From JBGUVL01 sp964370395 (GTDB lineage: Bacteria > Bacillota_I > Bacilli_A > Erysipelotrichales > Erysipelotrichaceae), in assembly GCA_964370395.1 (NCBI GenBank), contig CAYJIZ010000004.1, positions 1 to 64,000 on the forward strand: 64,000 nt of DNA, written 5' to 3'. Numbering within the stretch: position 1 is the stretch's first letter; the number at the start of each line of letters is the position of its first letter. Below are positions 53,948 to 63,318 of the stretch, in pieces. The notes under the pieces were generated by a model. That model worked only from the letters and a program-made list of their open reading frames with translations, did not search any database and was not told the DNA's origin. The position numbers were made by a program, and so were the translations under genes.

Positions 53948-55432
53948 ATGAAGAAAATAGCATTTAGTAATGAGCAGTACCTTTCACTGCAATCAAAACA
54001 TATTAAAGAGCGTATCGCACAGTTTGGTGATAAGCTATATTTAGAGTTTGGTGGAAAGCTTTTTGATGACCACCATGCATCTCGTGTACTACCTGGTTTT
54101 GAACCAGATAGCAAATTAAAAATGTTACTTGAACTAAAAGATGATGTTGAAGTAATCATTGCGATAAGTGCACAAGATATTGAGAAAAACAAAGTACGTA
54201 ATGACTTAGGAATCAATTATGGAAGCGAAGTATTACGTTTGATTGACGCCTTTCGCGGAGTCGGTTTATTCGTTGGTAGTGTAACCATCACAAAGTATGC
54301 GAACCAACCAGCAGCTGACACATTCAAACACCACTTAGAAAACTTAGGGGTGAAAGTATTCTTGCATTATTCTATTCCTGGTTATCCAAGCAACATTCCT
54401 TTTATCGTAAGTGAAGAAGGATATGGAAAAAACCAATACGTTACAACAGAAAAACCACTTGTTGTCGTGACTGCTCCAGGTCCAGGATCTGGGAAAATGG
54501 CAGTTTGTCTTTCACAACTGTACAACGATCACGTACGTGGTATCAAAGCAGGGTATGCGAAATTTGAAACATTCCCAATTTGGAATCTTCCATTAAAACA
54601 TCCTGTTAACTTAGCATACGAAGCAGCAACTGCTGATTTAAACGATATTAATATGATTGACCCATTCCATTTGGAAGCATATGGTGTCACAACCGTAAAC
54701 TACAACCGCGATGTGGAAATCTTTCCTGTATTGAACGCTATGTTTGAAAAGATTTTAGGAACTTCTCCTTATAAATCACCAACCGACATGGGAGTGAATA
54801 TGGCAGGTAACTGTATTATCGATAACGATGCAGCCATTACTGCGAGCAAAGAAGAAATCGTTCGTCGTTACTATCACGCATGTGTTGACTTAGAAAAAGG
54901 TCGCGTTGCGGATACGGCAATCGAAAAAATTAAGATGATTATGTCACAAGCTGACGTTTCGATTGACGATCGTAAGTGTGTCGCACCTACCTTAGCATTA
55001 AGTGAAGAAACACAAAAACCTGCATTTTGTATCGAATTGAGTGATGGAACACTAATTAGTGGAAAAACAAAATCATTGCTAGGATGTTCCAGTGCCGCAT
55101 TGTTGAATGCATTAAAACATTTAGCTGGAATTAATGATGATGTTCATTTAATTTCACCAAAAGTATTAGAACCAATTCAAAAACTAAAAATTGACAGCTT
55201 GGGTAATCGTAATCCACGTTTGCATACAGATGAAACACTAATTGCATTAGCTATCTCTGCTACAAACGATGATAACGCAAGAAAAGCATACGAAAAATTA
55301 GGAGAGTTGGCAGATTGTGAAGCACACTGTTCTGTTATCTTATCTGAAGTAGATGCAAATGTATTTCGTAAATTGCATGTGAATCTTACATGTGAACCGA
55401 AATACCAAACCCACCGTTTATACCAAAAGTAA
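53948..55432 (+). CDS. DUF1846 (UPF0371) family protein
   Basis: A 494-residue conserved cytoplasmic protein. The start MKKIAFSNEQYLSLQSKHI... with KLYLEFGGKLFDDHHASRVLPGF is typical of DUF1846, a widely conserved family of unknown function in Firmicutes. A nucleotide-binding-like loop APGPGSGKMAVCLSQ (about 188-202) suggests an NTP- or phosphate-dependent activity, and GVNMAGN in the middle is conserved. The ATG at 53948 is chosen because it gives the standard N-terminus and follows AGGAG; the frame is open for 15 more codons. Confidence 0.9.
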   Translation: MKKIAFSNEQYLSLQSKHIKERIAQFGDKLYLEFGGKLFDDHHASRVLPGFEPDSKLKMLLELKDDVEVIIAISAQDIEKNKVRNDLGINYGSEVLRLIDAFRGVGLFVGSVTITKYANQPAADTFKHHLENLGVKVFLHYSIPGYPSNIPFIVSEEGYGKNQYVTTEKPLVVVTAPGPGSGKMAVCLSQLYNDHVRGIKAGYAKFETFPIWNLPLKHPVNLAYEAATADLNDINMIDPFHLEAYGVTTVNYNRDVEIFPVLNAMFEKILGTSPYKSPTDMGVNMAGNCIIDNDAAITASKEEIVRRYYHACVDLEKGRVADTAIEKIKMIMSQADVSIDDRKCVAPTLALSEETQKPAFCIELSDGTLISGKTKSLLGCSSAALLNALKHLAGINDDVHLISPKVLEPIQKLKIDSLGNRNPRLHTDETLIALAISATNDDNARKAYEKLGELADCEAHCSVILSEVDANVFRKLHVNLTCEPKYQTHRLYQK

Positions 55433-55438
55433 TACGAT

Positions 55439-55468
55439 AACCTTGTTTCATGAAGCAAGGTTTTCTTT
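55439..55468 (+). terminator. Terminator after the DUF1846 gene
   Basis: A 7-bp stem AACCTTG/CAAGGTT that can extend inwards (TTC/GAA), followed by TTTTCTTTTG. It overlaps the -35 box of the next gene at its last base. Confidence 0.75.
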
Positions 55469-55496
55469 TGTCTAGGGGTATAAAACATGATAAAAT
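55468..55496 (+). promoter_or_regulatory. Promoter of the DUF2130 gene
   Basis: TTGTCT at 55468-55473, a 17-base spacer and TAAAAT at 55491-55496, about 30 bases before the ATG. A GAGGAG ribosome site follows. Confidence 0.65.
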
Positions 55497-55526
55497 AATA
55501 GTAACAAAGAAAAGAGGAGCAACGTT

Positions 55527-56813
55527 ATGCACGAGATCAAATGTCCCAATTGTAAGACTACTTTTACAATCGACGAAGCGAGTTATGCAGACATTTTACA
55601 ACAAGTTCGTACCAAGGAATTCAATGATGAAGTAAACGCGAAATTGCAACAAGCAAAAAGTGCGATGAATAGCGAAATGGAACTGAACAAGGAAAAGGAA
55701 AAACACTTTTTCCATGAGCAACTAACACAGAAAGAAAAAGAGATCGCACAGCTGCAAAATCAGATCAACAATTTCTCAAATGAAAAGGAATTGGTGAAAA
55801 AAGACATACAACAAGCATTGAGTGAAACAATTAATGAGAAAGAAAAAACAATTGCCCAGTTGGATGCGAAAATTCAAGCAATGCAAAATCAAGTAAAACT
55901 AGAAGTGGCACAGATGGAAGCCGAAAAAGAAAATGCACTGATGCAATTACAAGCAAAAGTACAACTTCAAGAAAAAGAGAGTGAATTAGAAAAAAGAGCC
56001 ATCAAAGAACGTTATGAAATCGAGTTGAAACAAAAAGAGGAAGCCATTGCATTCTACAAAGATTTCAAAGCAAAGCAATCAACAAAAATGGTTGGTGAAA
56101 GCTTGGAGCAACATTGTGAAATCGAGTTCAACCGTTTGCGTACGACTGCTTTTATCAACGCCCAATTCGGAAAAGATAACGATGCGACAAGTGGAAGCAA
56201 GGGTGACTACATATATCGTGAGTTTGATGAAAACAACAATGAGATTATTTCGATTATGTTTGAGATGAAAAACGAAAACGACGAAACGGCAACCAAAAAG
56301 AAAAACGAAAACTTCTTTAAAGAGTTAGACAAAGACAGACGTGAAAAACATTGTGAATACGCAATTCTGGTTTCTTTACTAGAAAGCGACAACGAACTAT
56401 ACAACAATGGTATCGTAGATGTTTCTTATGTGTATGAAAAAATGTATGTCATTCGTCCACAGTTTTTTATTCCTATGATTACCTTACTTCGAAACGCTGC
56501 CTTGAACTCTTTAAAATACAAACAAGAAGTGGCATTAATGCGAGAACAAAACATTGATATTACCAATTTTGAAGAAGATTTAAATACATTTAAAACATCC
56601 TTTGCGAAAAACTATGATTTGGCTTCTCGTAAATTCCAAAGTGCCATCAATGAAATTGATAAGACCATTGCTAGTTTACAGAAAACAAAAGATGCACTCT
56701 TGTCTTCGGAAAATAATTTACGTATCGCAAACAACAAAGCAGAAGACTTAACCGTGAAAAAACTAGTTCGAAAAAATCCAACGATGAAAGAAAAATTCGA
56801 GCAATTAAAATAA
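55527..56813 (+). CDS. DUF2130 coiled-coil protein
   Basis: A 428-residue cytoplasmic protein. A short Cys-x2-Cys element (IKCPNCKTTF, residues 4-13) opens the protein, a long coiled coil rich in K, E and Q follows (about 45-175), and the DUF2130 core (about 175-330) shows GESLEQHCEIEFNRLR, a GSKGDYIYRE segment and IMFEMKNEND, a nuclease-like E-x-K pattern (FEMKNE). A second coiled coil is near the end (about 360-405). The family is of unknown function; the core resembles restriction-endonuclease-type folds, which is an inference. It is a single-gene unit. Confidence 0.9.
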   Translation: MHEIKCPNCKTTFTIDEASYADILQQVRTKEFNDEVNAKLQQAKSAMNSEMELNKEKEKHFFHEQLTQKEKEIAQLQNQINNFSNEKELVKKDIQQALSETINEKEKTIAQLDAKIQAMQNQVKLEVAQMEAEKENALMQLQAKVQLQEKESELEKRAIKERYEIELKQKEEAIAFYKDFKAKQSTKMVGESLEQHCEIEFNRLRTTAFINAQFGKDNDATSGSKGDYIYREFDENNNEIISIMFEMKNENDETATKKKNENFFKELDKDRREKHCEYAILVSLLESDNELYNNGIVDVSYVYEKMYVIRPQFFIPMITLLRNAALNSLKYKQEVALMREQNIDITNFEEDLNTFKTSFAKNYDLASRKFQSAINEIDKTIASLQKTKDALLSSENNLRIANNKAEDLTVKKLVRKNPTMKEKFEQLK

Positions 56814-56817
56814 TAAG

Positions 56818-56858
56818 AAAAGACCTACGATAGAAAAACTATCATAGGCCTTTTTTAT
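56818..56858. terminator. Bidirectional terminator between the DUF2130 gene and ispE
   Basis: CCTACGATAG (56824-56833) and CTATCATAGG (56839-56848) pair with a 5-base loop; the pairing is perfect on the minus strand through one G-U. Flanking pairs and T-runs are present on both sides. Confidence 0.8.
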
Positions 56859-57691
56859 TTTATTTGTGTTTGGCAAACAAAGGGATACTGTTGTTTCATC
56901 TTGTTTTCTACTTCATCTACCAATTGCTTGTTTCGTGTTAATGCAAACACGGTGCTACCACTTCCCGACATCAACGCAACATCCATTCCAAAATCTTGGA
57001 GCTGTTGTTTGATCGTTTGAATCACAGGACTAATTTGCATCGCACTTTGTTCCAGTGTATTCGCTATACTTGAACAAAATCCTTCGTAATCATTGTCATA
57101 TAACTGTTGTTGGCTCAATGCCACATTTGGATGGACACAGTGTGCAAAATCAATTTTTGAAAATGCCAAACCTGTCGAAACACCTTCTTGTGGTTTCACA
57201 AGCAACAAGTAAAATGGACAAGTAAAGTGAAAACGTTCCACCTTTTCTCCAATCCCTCTTACTCTACTCGCTTCATTCACGACACAGAAAGGAACATCCG
57301 CACCAATTTGTTTCGCAACTAATAACAATTCCTCTTCGCTAATACAAATATCACATAACGCTATAATCGCTTTCAACATCGCTGCCCCATCGGCACTACC
57401 GCCAGCCAAACCAGCTTGCATCGGAATCCTTTTGTCTACTATCACTTTAAAATGTTGCTTCAATGAAAAGCGTTCTCGCATTAATACGATGGCTTTGTAT
57501 ATTGTATTGCTTTCATCCAAAGGAAACTGTTCTTGTTCGCAAAGGATTTCATCTTTATCACTTAAGCTCACTTCTAACACATCACATAGCGTAAGGGGAA
57601 CCATAATCATATCTAATTCATGGTACCCATCCTCACGTTTTTTAATCACATCAAGGGTTAAGTTAATTTTCGCATTCGCTTCAACTCTCAT
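56855..57691 (-). CDS. ispE: 4-diphosphocytidyl-2-C-methyl-D-erythritol kinase
   Basis: A GHMP-family kinase of the MEP pathway that makes isoprenoid precursors. The 278-residue protein starts with VEANAKINLTLDV and has the ATP-binding loop QAGLAGGSADGAAML (about 94-108) and the C-terminal GSGSTVFAL loop. The ATG at 57691 follows GAGGTG; an in-frame ATG 4 codons upstream lacks a site. It overlaps the end of rsmA by 11 bases and completes the rnmV-rsmA-ispE operon. Confidence 0.96.
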   Translation of the reverse strand: MRVEANAKINLTLDVIKKREDGYHELDMIMVPLTLCDVLEVSLSDKDEILCEQEQFPLDESNTIYKAIVLMRERFSLKQHFKVIVDKRIPMQAGLAGGSADGAAMLKAIIALCDICISEEELLLVAKQIGADVPFCVVNEASRVRGIGEKVERFHFTCPFYLLLVKPQEGVSTGLAFSKIDFAHCVHPNVALSQQQLYDNDYEGFCSSIANTLEQSAMQISPVIQTIKQQLQDFGMDVALMSGSGSTVFALTRNKQLVDEVENKMKQQYPFVCQTQIK

Positions 57692-58535
57692 AATGCACCT
57701 CATACAACTTCACAAAAGTATCCAAAGGCAATGACTCTGCCCTTGCATTTTCACTAATACCCGCTTTGGCTAAATTACTTTTTGCCAATTCTTTGTCTTC
57801 GCAAAAAGCCCCATAATTATTTAATATTGTTTTTCTTCTTTGTTTAAAACAAGCTTTTACTAAAGCAAAGAAGGCAGCTTCGTCTGCCAGTGCATATTTC
57901 GTATTAAAACGAAATTGCACTACTGCACTATCCACATTCGGTTTCGGATTAAACACATGTTTACTAATTTTCATGATGACTTTTACATCACAACGATACT
58001 GCGTAATCACACTTAATGCATTATAATCTTTCGTATTCGGTTGCGCAGAAAAACGATCTGCTACTTCTTTTTGCATCATTACCGTAATTTGCGCAATGTC
58101 AGCATCACTTTCAAAAATCTTAAACAAGATTGGTGTCGTAATGTAATAGGGTAAGTTTGCCGCTACTACAACATCACATCCTTCTTGTTGGTATTTGTCC
58201 ACTTCTTCTTTTAAATCCACTTCTAAAAAATCTTTGTGTACAATACTCACATTGTCACAATCTTGCAATGTATCTTCAAGTACCGGAAGCAAACGATCAT
58301 CAATTTCAAAGGAAACCACCTTTTTCGCATATTCACTTAAAAATTGTGTTAATGCCCCAATACCAGGACCAATCTCAAACACTACACAGTCTCTATCACT
58401 CATTGCATTCTTCGCAATTTTATCCACAATGCTGGATTCAATTAAAAAGTTTTGCCCATAATTCTTTTTCGCATACAAATCATATTTATCTAATATCGCC
58501 TTTGTACACGATGGTGTCGCTATTATATTTTTCAT
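57681..58535 (-). CDS. rsmA: 16S rRNA A1518/A1519 dimethyltransferase
   Basis: KsgA/RsmA dimethylates two adjacent adenines in helix 45 of 16S rRNA, a late step of 30S assembly. The 284-residue protein has the SAM loop EIGPGIGALTQFL (about 55-67), the catalytic NLPYYIT motif (about 126-132) and the NYGQNFL start segment. Its ATG overlaps the TGA of rnmV (ATGA), so the genes are coupled; the same pair is adjacent in Bacillus. Confidence 0.98.
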   Translation of the reverse strand: MKNIIATPSCTKAILDKYDLYAKKNYGQNFLIESSIVDKIAKNAMSDRDCVVFEIGPGIGALTQFLSEYAKKVVSFEIDDRLLPVLEDTLQDCDNVSIVHKDFLEVDLKEEVDKYQQEGCDVVVAANLPYYITTPILFKIFESDADIAQITVMMQKEVADRFSAQPNTKDYNALSVITQYRCDVKVIMKISKHVFNPKPNVDSAVVQFRFNTKYALADEAAFFALVKACFKQRRKTILNNYGAFCEDKELAKSNLAKAGISENARAESLPLDTFVKLYEVHYES

Positions 58536-59065
58536 AGTTGTTTTATAATCCTCTCTAATTGTTCACGTGTGATTTCCAACATGTTCAATCGCTTTCTAAT
58601 TTGTTTCGCATTGCATTTACCAATAAACAAAACATCCCCTATTGTTTCTCGTAAAGCAGCACTGTTCGCTTGTCCATTCAATCCTAGTTCAAGTATATCC
58701 TGTTGGGAAATCGTTTCCCTATAGTTTTTCTTATATGTCACAAGGTGTTGTAACGCGATTAAAATATCTTCCTTTTTCGCATGTTCCACACCTACTTTTT
58801 TATGTGTCTTTGCTTTTGCTTTTTGAATAAAGGCATGCTTCGCTTCAGGAATGCACTCCACAATACGAGCACGAATTTTTTCCCCAGGACTATCTGGATC
58901 CATAAATACAATCAGCCCTCTTGTTTTGTTTACCTCTTTCAACATCTGCAATGTTGCTTTGGATAAGTGGCTACCTTGTGTTTCGATCGTATCACATTCT
59001 AAATATTTTTTTAATGTTTCTGTGTCGTGTTTTCCTTCCACAACAATGACTTCTTTTATTTTCAT
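58532..59065 (-). CDS. rnmV: Ribonuclease M5
   Basis: Processes the 5S rRNA precursor at the final step in Firmicutes. The 177-residue protein has the TOPRIM domain: the glutamate motif VVEGKHDTETL (residues 7-17) and the DxD segment MDPDSPGEKIR (near 55-65). It is first in the rnmV-rsmA-ispE operon. No Shine-Dalgarno is visible; a promoter-like pair ends 6 bases before the ATG, the same layout as at tilS, suggesting a leaderless message. Confidence 0.96.
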   Translation of the reverse strand: MKIKEVIVVEGKHDTETLKKYLECDTIETQGSHLSKATLQMLKEVNKTRGLIVFMDPDSPGEKIRARIVECIPEAKHAFIQKAKAKTHKKVGVEHAKKEDILIALQHLVTYKKNYRETISQQDILELGLNGQANSAALRETIGDVLFIGKCNAKQIRKRLNMLEITREQLERIIKQL

Positions 59066-59071
59066 GCATCT

Positions 59072-59099
59072 ATTTTATCATACTCTATTGCTTATGCAA
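59072..59099 (-). promoter_or_regulatory. Possible leaderless promoter of rnmV
   Basis: On the minus strand, TTGCAT (59094-59099), a 16-base spacer and TAAAAT (59072-59077), then AGATGC and the ATG. The -35 match is poor, but the promoter must lie in this short gap because a terminator is just upstream. Confidence 0.4.
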
Positions 59100-59128
59100 A
59101 AGAAAACAGATGAAGCCTCATCTGTTTC
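59092..59128 (-). terminator. Terminator after the 1250-residue surface protein gene
   Basis: A perfect 10-bp stem AAACAGATGA/TCATCTGTTT with an AGCC-type loop, followed by TTTTCTTTTG on the minus strand. Confidence 0.8.
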
Positions 59129-59133
59129 TCTTA

Positions 59134-62100
59134 TTAATTATCCAATCGACGATCATTCAATACTTTGATTGCCAATCCACTTACCAATACCAACAACAAA
59201 TAAATTAATACCATTTTTGAATCTCCTGTATCCACACTACCTGGTTTTGTAGTTGGTTTATTTGGTTTTGTTGGTGTAACTGGTTTTTGTGTTGGATCAT
59301 TATTTGTTGTCATACTATTATAGATAACAATACTTGTTTCTTTTCCATCTGCTATCGTAAAGCGATAAACATCTTTTACTTCTTTTGTATCAATCATTAC
59401 TTTATCTAATGCATACCCATTTGGTTTTCTTGTTTGCGTCATCGTGTAATCACCTATCGGCAGTGGCATATTCACTTGATTGGAAGCCGCCAAAGAATCT
59501 AAGGTGAAAGAATCATCAAATCCATTTGGTCCTACAATTCGATAAATAAATTCATCCTCTTTGTTTACCTCTTTTCCATTTAAGAATGTCTTATTCAAAA
59601 TAGATAAGGTTCCCTCTTCGTTCACTGGAGCAGTACTCACATAAATATTAAGCTTCATATCACTTTCCACATCATAACGTTGTAAGCCTGTTACACCATC
59701 TTTAAATTGGGTATCTATCGTAATGTAGTAATACTTATTTGCCGCATCATAATGCAACGTATAAACACGATCTGTTTTTACCACTTTTGCAAAATACTGT
59801 CCTGCTTCTTCATAACTACTATACACATAAGAAGTCGGTACACTCACACTAGCCCCATCTTCCACTTTAGGGAAAGCAACTGTTTGTGTTGTAAGTGTGG
59901 CATTAATGTCCGCTGTCGTAACAACAAACTCAATTTTATCAATTGTTGTGGTATCAAATAAATTTTTGAAACCTAGCACAACTGGTGTAAAGTGTTCTAC
60001 AACAGATTCAGTGCTAGCACTTGGAACACCAAAAGATAATGTTGGTAAAGTGTCTCCATATTGAAAGTCTTTCACATCCAAAGCAACAAGATCAGCATTC
60101 GCTTTCCCATCCTTTGCATTGTAAACATTTAAACCAACATCGTGTTTCCCATCTTGAATCATGATCATTTTACTATCACGCATAAAACGACCATCCGGCA
60201 TCACCCATTCGTATTCGATTAAATAACGACCAATGTCTTCTTTCGCAAACGCTTGTTTTCCTGTAATTTTATCTGCCCATACTTTTGCAGTAGGATCATT
60301 GTTTTTTAACAAATCAAAATCCAATAGTAAATCCGTCGTTTTATCATAACTTATTTTCACTACATTATTCATTTCTTCAAACGATTTCACGCGATACATT
60401 TTTGTGTTCACCACATTAGTCGGGTTTTTTATTCCATTATTATTATCAAAATCAGATGTAACTTCTGTCATATACTTAGTTGGTACTCTAAACTGACCTT
60501 TGTACTTATTAAACAAGTTCATCAACTCTGCATCGTTTGTATTAGTTTGGATTAGCGAACGAGGGTCATCTGTTTGAAAAGGCAACGAATCAGGATATAC
60601 CCCTGTTGTAATACTATTTGAAGTTAAATTCGTTGCAGTTGAATAAGCCATATACATATCTTTCGCATGATCATAATCACTACCAGTTAATAAATCGATT
60701 TGGTCTTTTCCAGGTGCTAAATTCATTGTTGGAATAACTCGCAACCTACGACTACCTACAACTTGTTGTCCGCTACTATCAACCAAATTAACCTTTACTT
60801 TTACCCATTCAATTCCTGGAGCAAATTTGTCAGAAGTCCAGTAGTCTCGATCGTATTTACTAGATAGTGTTTTATCGAAAAACCCAATGACTTTTCTTTG
60901 ATCACTTGGATAAATGGTAGACATCGTATTATCTTGATCCCAAATTATTTGCGCATTTCTATCTTTGTCGTTATCAACATAACTTGTCATCGTGAAACGC
61001 ATCGTTAAATCACGAACCGTATCATAAGTTGTATTTGGTAAAGCAACCCCATATGCAGATTTATCCCAAACCTGTTCATGTACTGTAGAAACGGAAGCAT
61101 AGGAGTACGCTCTAACAAACGCATCGTCACTATTAAAGAAAACGCTTAATTGTGGATACATACAGTTATGCAAATCGCTATCTTTATTTCCTCCATCGTA
61201 AACCCAAGAAGCGTTATCAACAATCAAAGAATTATTTTGATAAACATCATCTTTGAATCCTGTAAAACCAAAAACTTCATCAAAACTCTTGCCTGATGAA
61301 CTTTTTGGTTGCGATGCCAATCCCGCACCAAACTTATCAGAATCAGAAGTTAGTACACCTTTTAAACCAAGGATTCCATTTTTTTGACCCTCTACAGTGT
61401 TATCTAGTGTTTGTCCTGATTCTAACTCTCGCATCGCTGTTGTTTGTTTATCATAATATACGTTCTCATAAGTTCCATACATCGTTTTATAGTATTCATC
61501 GTACCCCGATTTTCCAATAAATCCACCGACCGTTCTTGAAGTACCACTTGTCTTGGTATCAATTGATCCAACCTCTCCAGCTGCATAGCAATCAACAAAG
61601 CTCACCTCTTTAGCTGGCTTATTGCTAATAGACCCAATGAAACCACCTAAATTAGTTCCCCCATTTTGCATCCCTACAATTGACGTGGAATAGCAATTAG
61701 TAAAAGAGACTTTAAAATTATTCGAAGAACCACTAGGGTACGGTGAAATTTCACCAATAAATCCACCTAAATTAGTAGTTCCTTCGATAGACCCAGAAGT
61801 ATAACAATTTTTAAAACTACCTCCTAGCTTGTTATTTTCAACAATAATCCCGATAAAAACACCTGTTTGTTCATTTCCGTAAACCTCATTATTGGTAAAA
61901 GAATTAGTAACATCAATTCCTCCATCGGAACAAGAAATAAATCCTCCAGAATGATTTCCCTTCGCAATCACAACAGAATCGACGGAGTAAGAATTAGTAA
62001 TTGTAGTGGAATCACTTTTCGCAATTAGTCCTCCAACATGCGCTTTTACAGCATAAACAGCATTGTTTACCGTTGCAATATGATCTGCCTTTAAACTTAA

Positions 62101-62886
62101 AGATTCTCCAAATGGCCCAGCATAACTCGCATCACCTGAGGCCACACTATAAAAAGGGTATGCTGAAAAGATAATAGAATCTTGAACACGAACATAACTC
62201 AAATCATTAACACTTGTTCCTACTTCAAATTCACCAATGATTCCAAGCAAACGTCCATCTTTATTTGGAGGACTCTTTGTTTCAGAAACTAATTTAGCAG
62301 ATACAAAGTTTAACTTCTCCATCTTTGAGTTCGTCATTGATTGAATAAAAGACTTTTGCGATCCAATATTATAGAATGTGTGATTATTTCCTAAAATTGT
62401 TACATCTAATAAATTAGGAGAATCTACCCATGCATAATCGTAACCAGCAAAATCAAAATCTTTTTTAATACTAATTGTTTTGTCTTGTAAAAAATTCGGC
62501 GTGTTATTTACCATTTCAAACAAATACGCTAATTGATGTGGCGAGTACACTTCTATTATTGCATCACCCGTTTCTGGTATTACCATAGGGTCATCAGCAC
62601 TTTTGCCTACCACTGCATTTGCTTTTTTTCCATTCCATCGCCAATCATCGGTTGCTGTTTTATTATACCATTTGAAATCTTTCCATTTTTCTTCAAAAAC
62701 ACGATCCCATTGATCCGGATTATTTCCTAAAGTTTTTAGAATATCCGCATTTAAGATTTCATCATTAAGCCCTTCATTCGTTACTACCGCTTCTACAACA
62801 TCAACATCTTGCATTAAATTGATTCCAAACATAGAAAAAAACATTAGCAAAATAATGACTAACTTCTTCGCTTTTTTTATTCTCAT
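59134..62886 (-). CDS. Large secreted surface protein with GLUG-like repeats and TGD anchor
   Basis: A 1250-residue exported protein. Residues 1-33 are a signal peptide (MRIKKAKKLVIILLMFF). A repeat region at about 240-480 has several GGFIG units with TNCYS or NCYTSG segments, resembling GLUG-motif repeats found in surface adhesins and IgA-protease-like proteins. The middle is of unrecognised beta-rich type. The last about 100 residues before the tail form a SpaA/Cna-B-like domain (EGTLSILNKTFLNGK, then LPIGDYTMTQTRKPNGY). The tail has SVDTGDSK, a hydrophobic helix and NDRRLDN, the layout of a sortase signal with TGD in place of LPXTG. The ATG at 62886 follows GAGAAGG. Single-gene unit; function probably adhesion. 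Confidence 0.85.
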   Translation of the reverse strand: MRIKKAKKLVIILLMFFSMFGINLMQDVDVVEAVVTNEGLNDEILNADILKTLGNNPDQWDRVFEEKWKDFKWYNKTATDDWRWNGKKANAVVGKSADDPMVIPETGDAIIEVYSPHQLAYLFEMVNNTPNFLQDKTISIKKDFDFAGYDYAWVDSPNLLDVTILGNNHTFYNIGSQKSFIQSMTNSKMEKLNFVSAKLVSETKSPPNKDGRLLGIIGEFEVGTSVNDLSYVRVQDSIIFSAYPFYSVASGDASYAGPFGESLSLKADHIATVNNAVYAVKAHVGGLIAKSDSTTITNSYSVDSVVIAKGNHSGGFISCSDGGIDVTNSFTNNEVYGNEQTGVFIGIIVENNKLGGSFKNCYTSGSIEGTTNLGGFIGEISPYPSGSSNNFKVSFTNCYSTSIVGMQNGGTNLGGFIGSISNKPAKEVSFVDCYAAGEVGSIDTKTSGTSRTVGGFIGKSGYDEYYKTMYGTYENVYYDKQTTAMRELESGQTLDNTVEGQKNGILGLKGVLTSDSDKFGAGLASQPKSSSGKSFDEVFGFTGFKDDVYQNNSLIVDNASWVYDGGNKDSDLHNCMYPQLSVFFNSDDAFVRAYSYASVSTVHEQVWDKSAYGVALPNTTYDTVRDLTMRFTMTSYVDNDKDRNAQIIWDQDNTMSTIYPSDQRKVIGFFDKTLSSKYDRDYWTSDKFAPGIEWVKVKVNLVDSSGQQVVGSRRLRVIPTMNLAPGKDQIDLLTGSDYDHAKDMYMAYSTATNLTSNSITTGVYPDSLPFQTDDPRSLIQTNTNDAELMNLFNKYKGQFRVPTKYMTEVTSDFDNNNGIKNPTNVVNTKMYRVKSFEEMNNVVKISYDKTTDLLLDFDLLKNNDPTAKVWADKITGKQAFAKEDIGRYLIEYEWVMPDGRFMRDSKMIMIQDGKHDVGLNVYNAKDGKANADLVALDVKDFQYGDTLPTLSFGVPSASTESVVEHFTPVVLGFKNLFDTTTIDKIEFVVTTADINATLTTQTVAFPKVEDGASVSVPTSYVYSSYEEAGQYFAKVVKTDRVYTLHYDAANKYYYITIDTQFKDGVTGLQRYDVESDMKLNIYVSTAPVNEEGTLSILNKTFLNGKEVNKEDEFIYRIVGPNGFDDSFTLDSLAASNQVNMPLPIGDYTMTQTRKPNGYALDKVMIDTKEVKDVYRFTIADGKETSIVIYNSMTTNNDPTQKPVTPTKPNKPTTKPGSVDTGDSKMVLIYLLLVLVSGLAIKVLNDRRLDN

Positions 62887-62974
62887 GACATTACCTTCTC
62901 CCTTTTCTGATATAGATTTTACCCACACACATCGCTTATCTATATGAAATTTCTGCCAGTATAGTTATATTTAT

Positions 62975-63003
62975 ATTATATCCCCACTTGTTATATTATT
63001 CAA
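62975..63003 (-). promoter_or_regulatory. Promoter of the 1250-residue surface protein gene
   Basis: On the minus strand, TTGAAT (62998-63003), an exact 17-base spacer and a perfect TATAAT (62975-62980). The leader to the ATG is about 80 bases. Confidence 0.7.
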
Positions 63004-63267
63004 TCTTCATCGACAAAAAACAATATTCATAAAATGAGCTTTTAAAAAAAGTCGAATTTTATTAGATTTTTGAGCTAATATAATCCATCTTTTTTCTTTA
63101 TACTATTTTTTACACTTTGTTTTTATTGTCTTTTTTATTTTAAAGCGAATAATTACATAACCACTAAATATAAGTTCGTGACTTGCCCTACATCAAACTT
63201 CATAAGTTCAACTTAAAATCGTATACTTTAACATTAATACCAAAAACTTTTATACCTAGCATAAAAT

Positions 63268-63292
63268 AAAAAGCCATATCTTTCGATATGGC
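63268..63292 (-). terminator. Terminator after the 3D-domain gene
   Basis: A perfect 8-bp stem GCCATATC/GATATGGC with a 4-base loop, followed by TTTTTATTTT on the minus strand. Confidence 0.85.
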
Positions 63293-63318
63293 ACACATTT
63301 TATATATTTAATTGTAAT

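Larger units (their letters stand above)
62887..63318. other. AT-rich intergenic region with a promoter and a terminator
   Basis: A 432-base stretch without a gene. It holds the terminator of the 3D-domain gene (63268-63292), a good promoter for the surface-protein gene (62975-63003) and a leader of about 80 bases with the ribosome site. The remaining part (about 63005-63265) is very AT-rich; I saw no convincing open frame, RNA motif or repeat in it. Confidence 0.6.
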
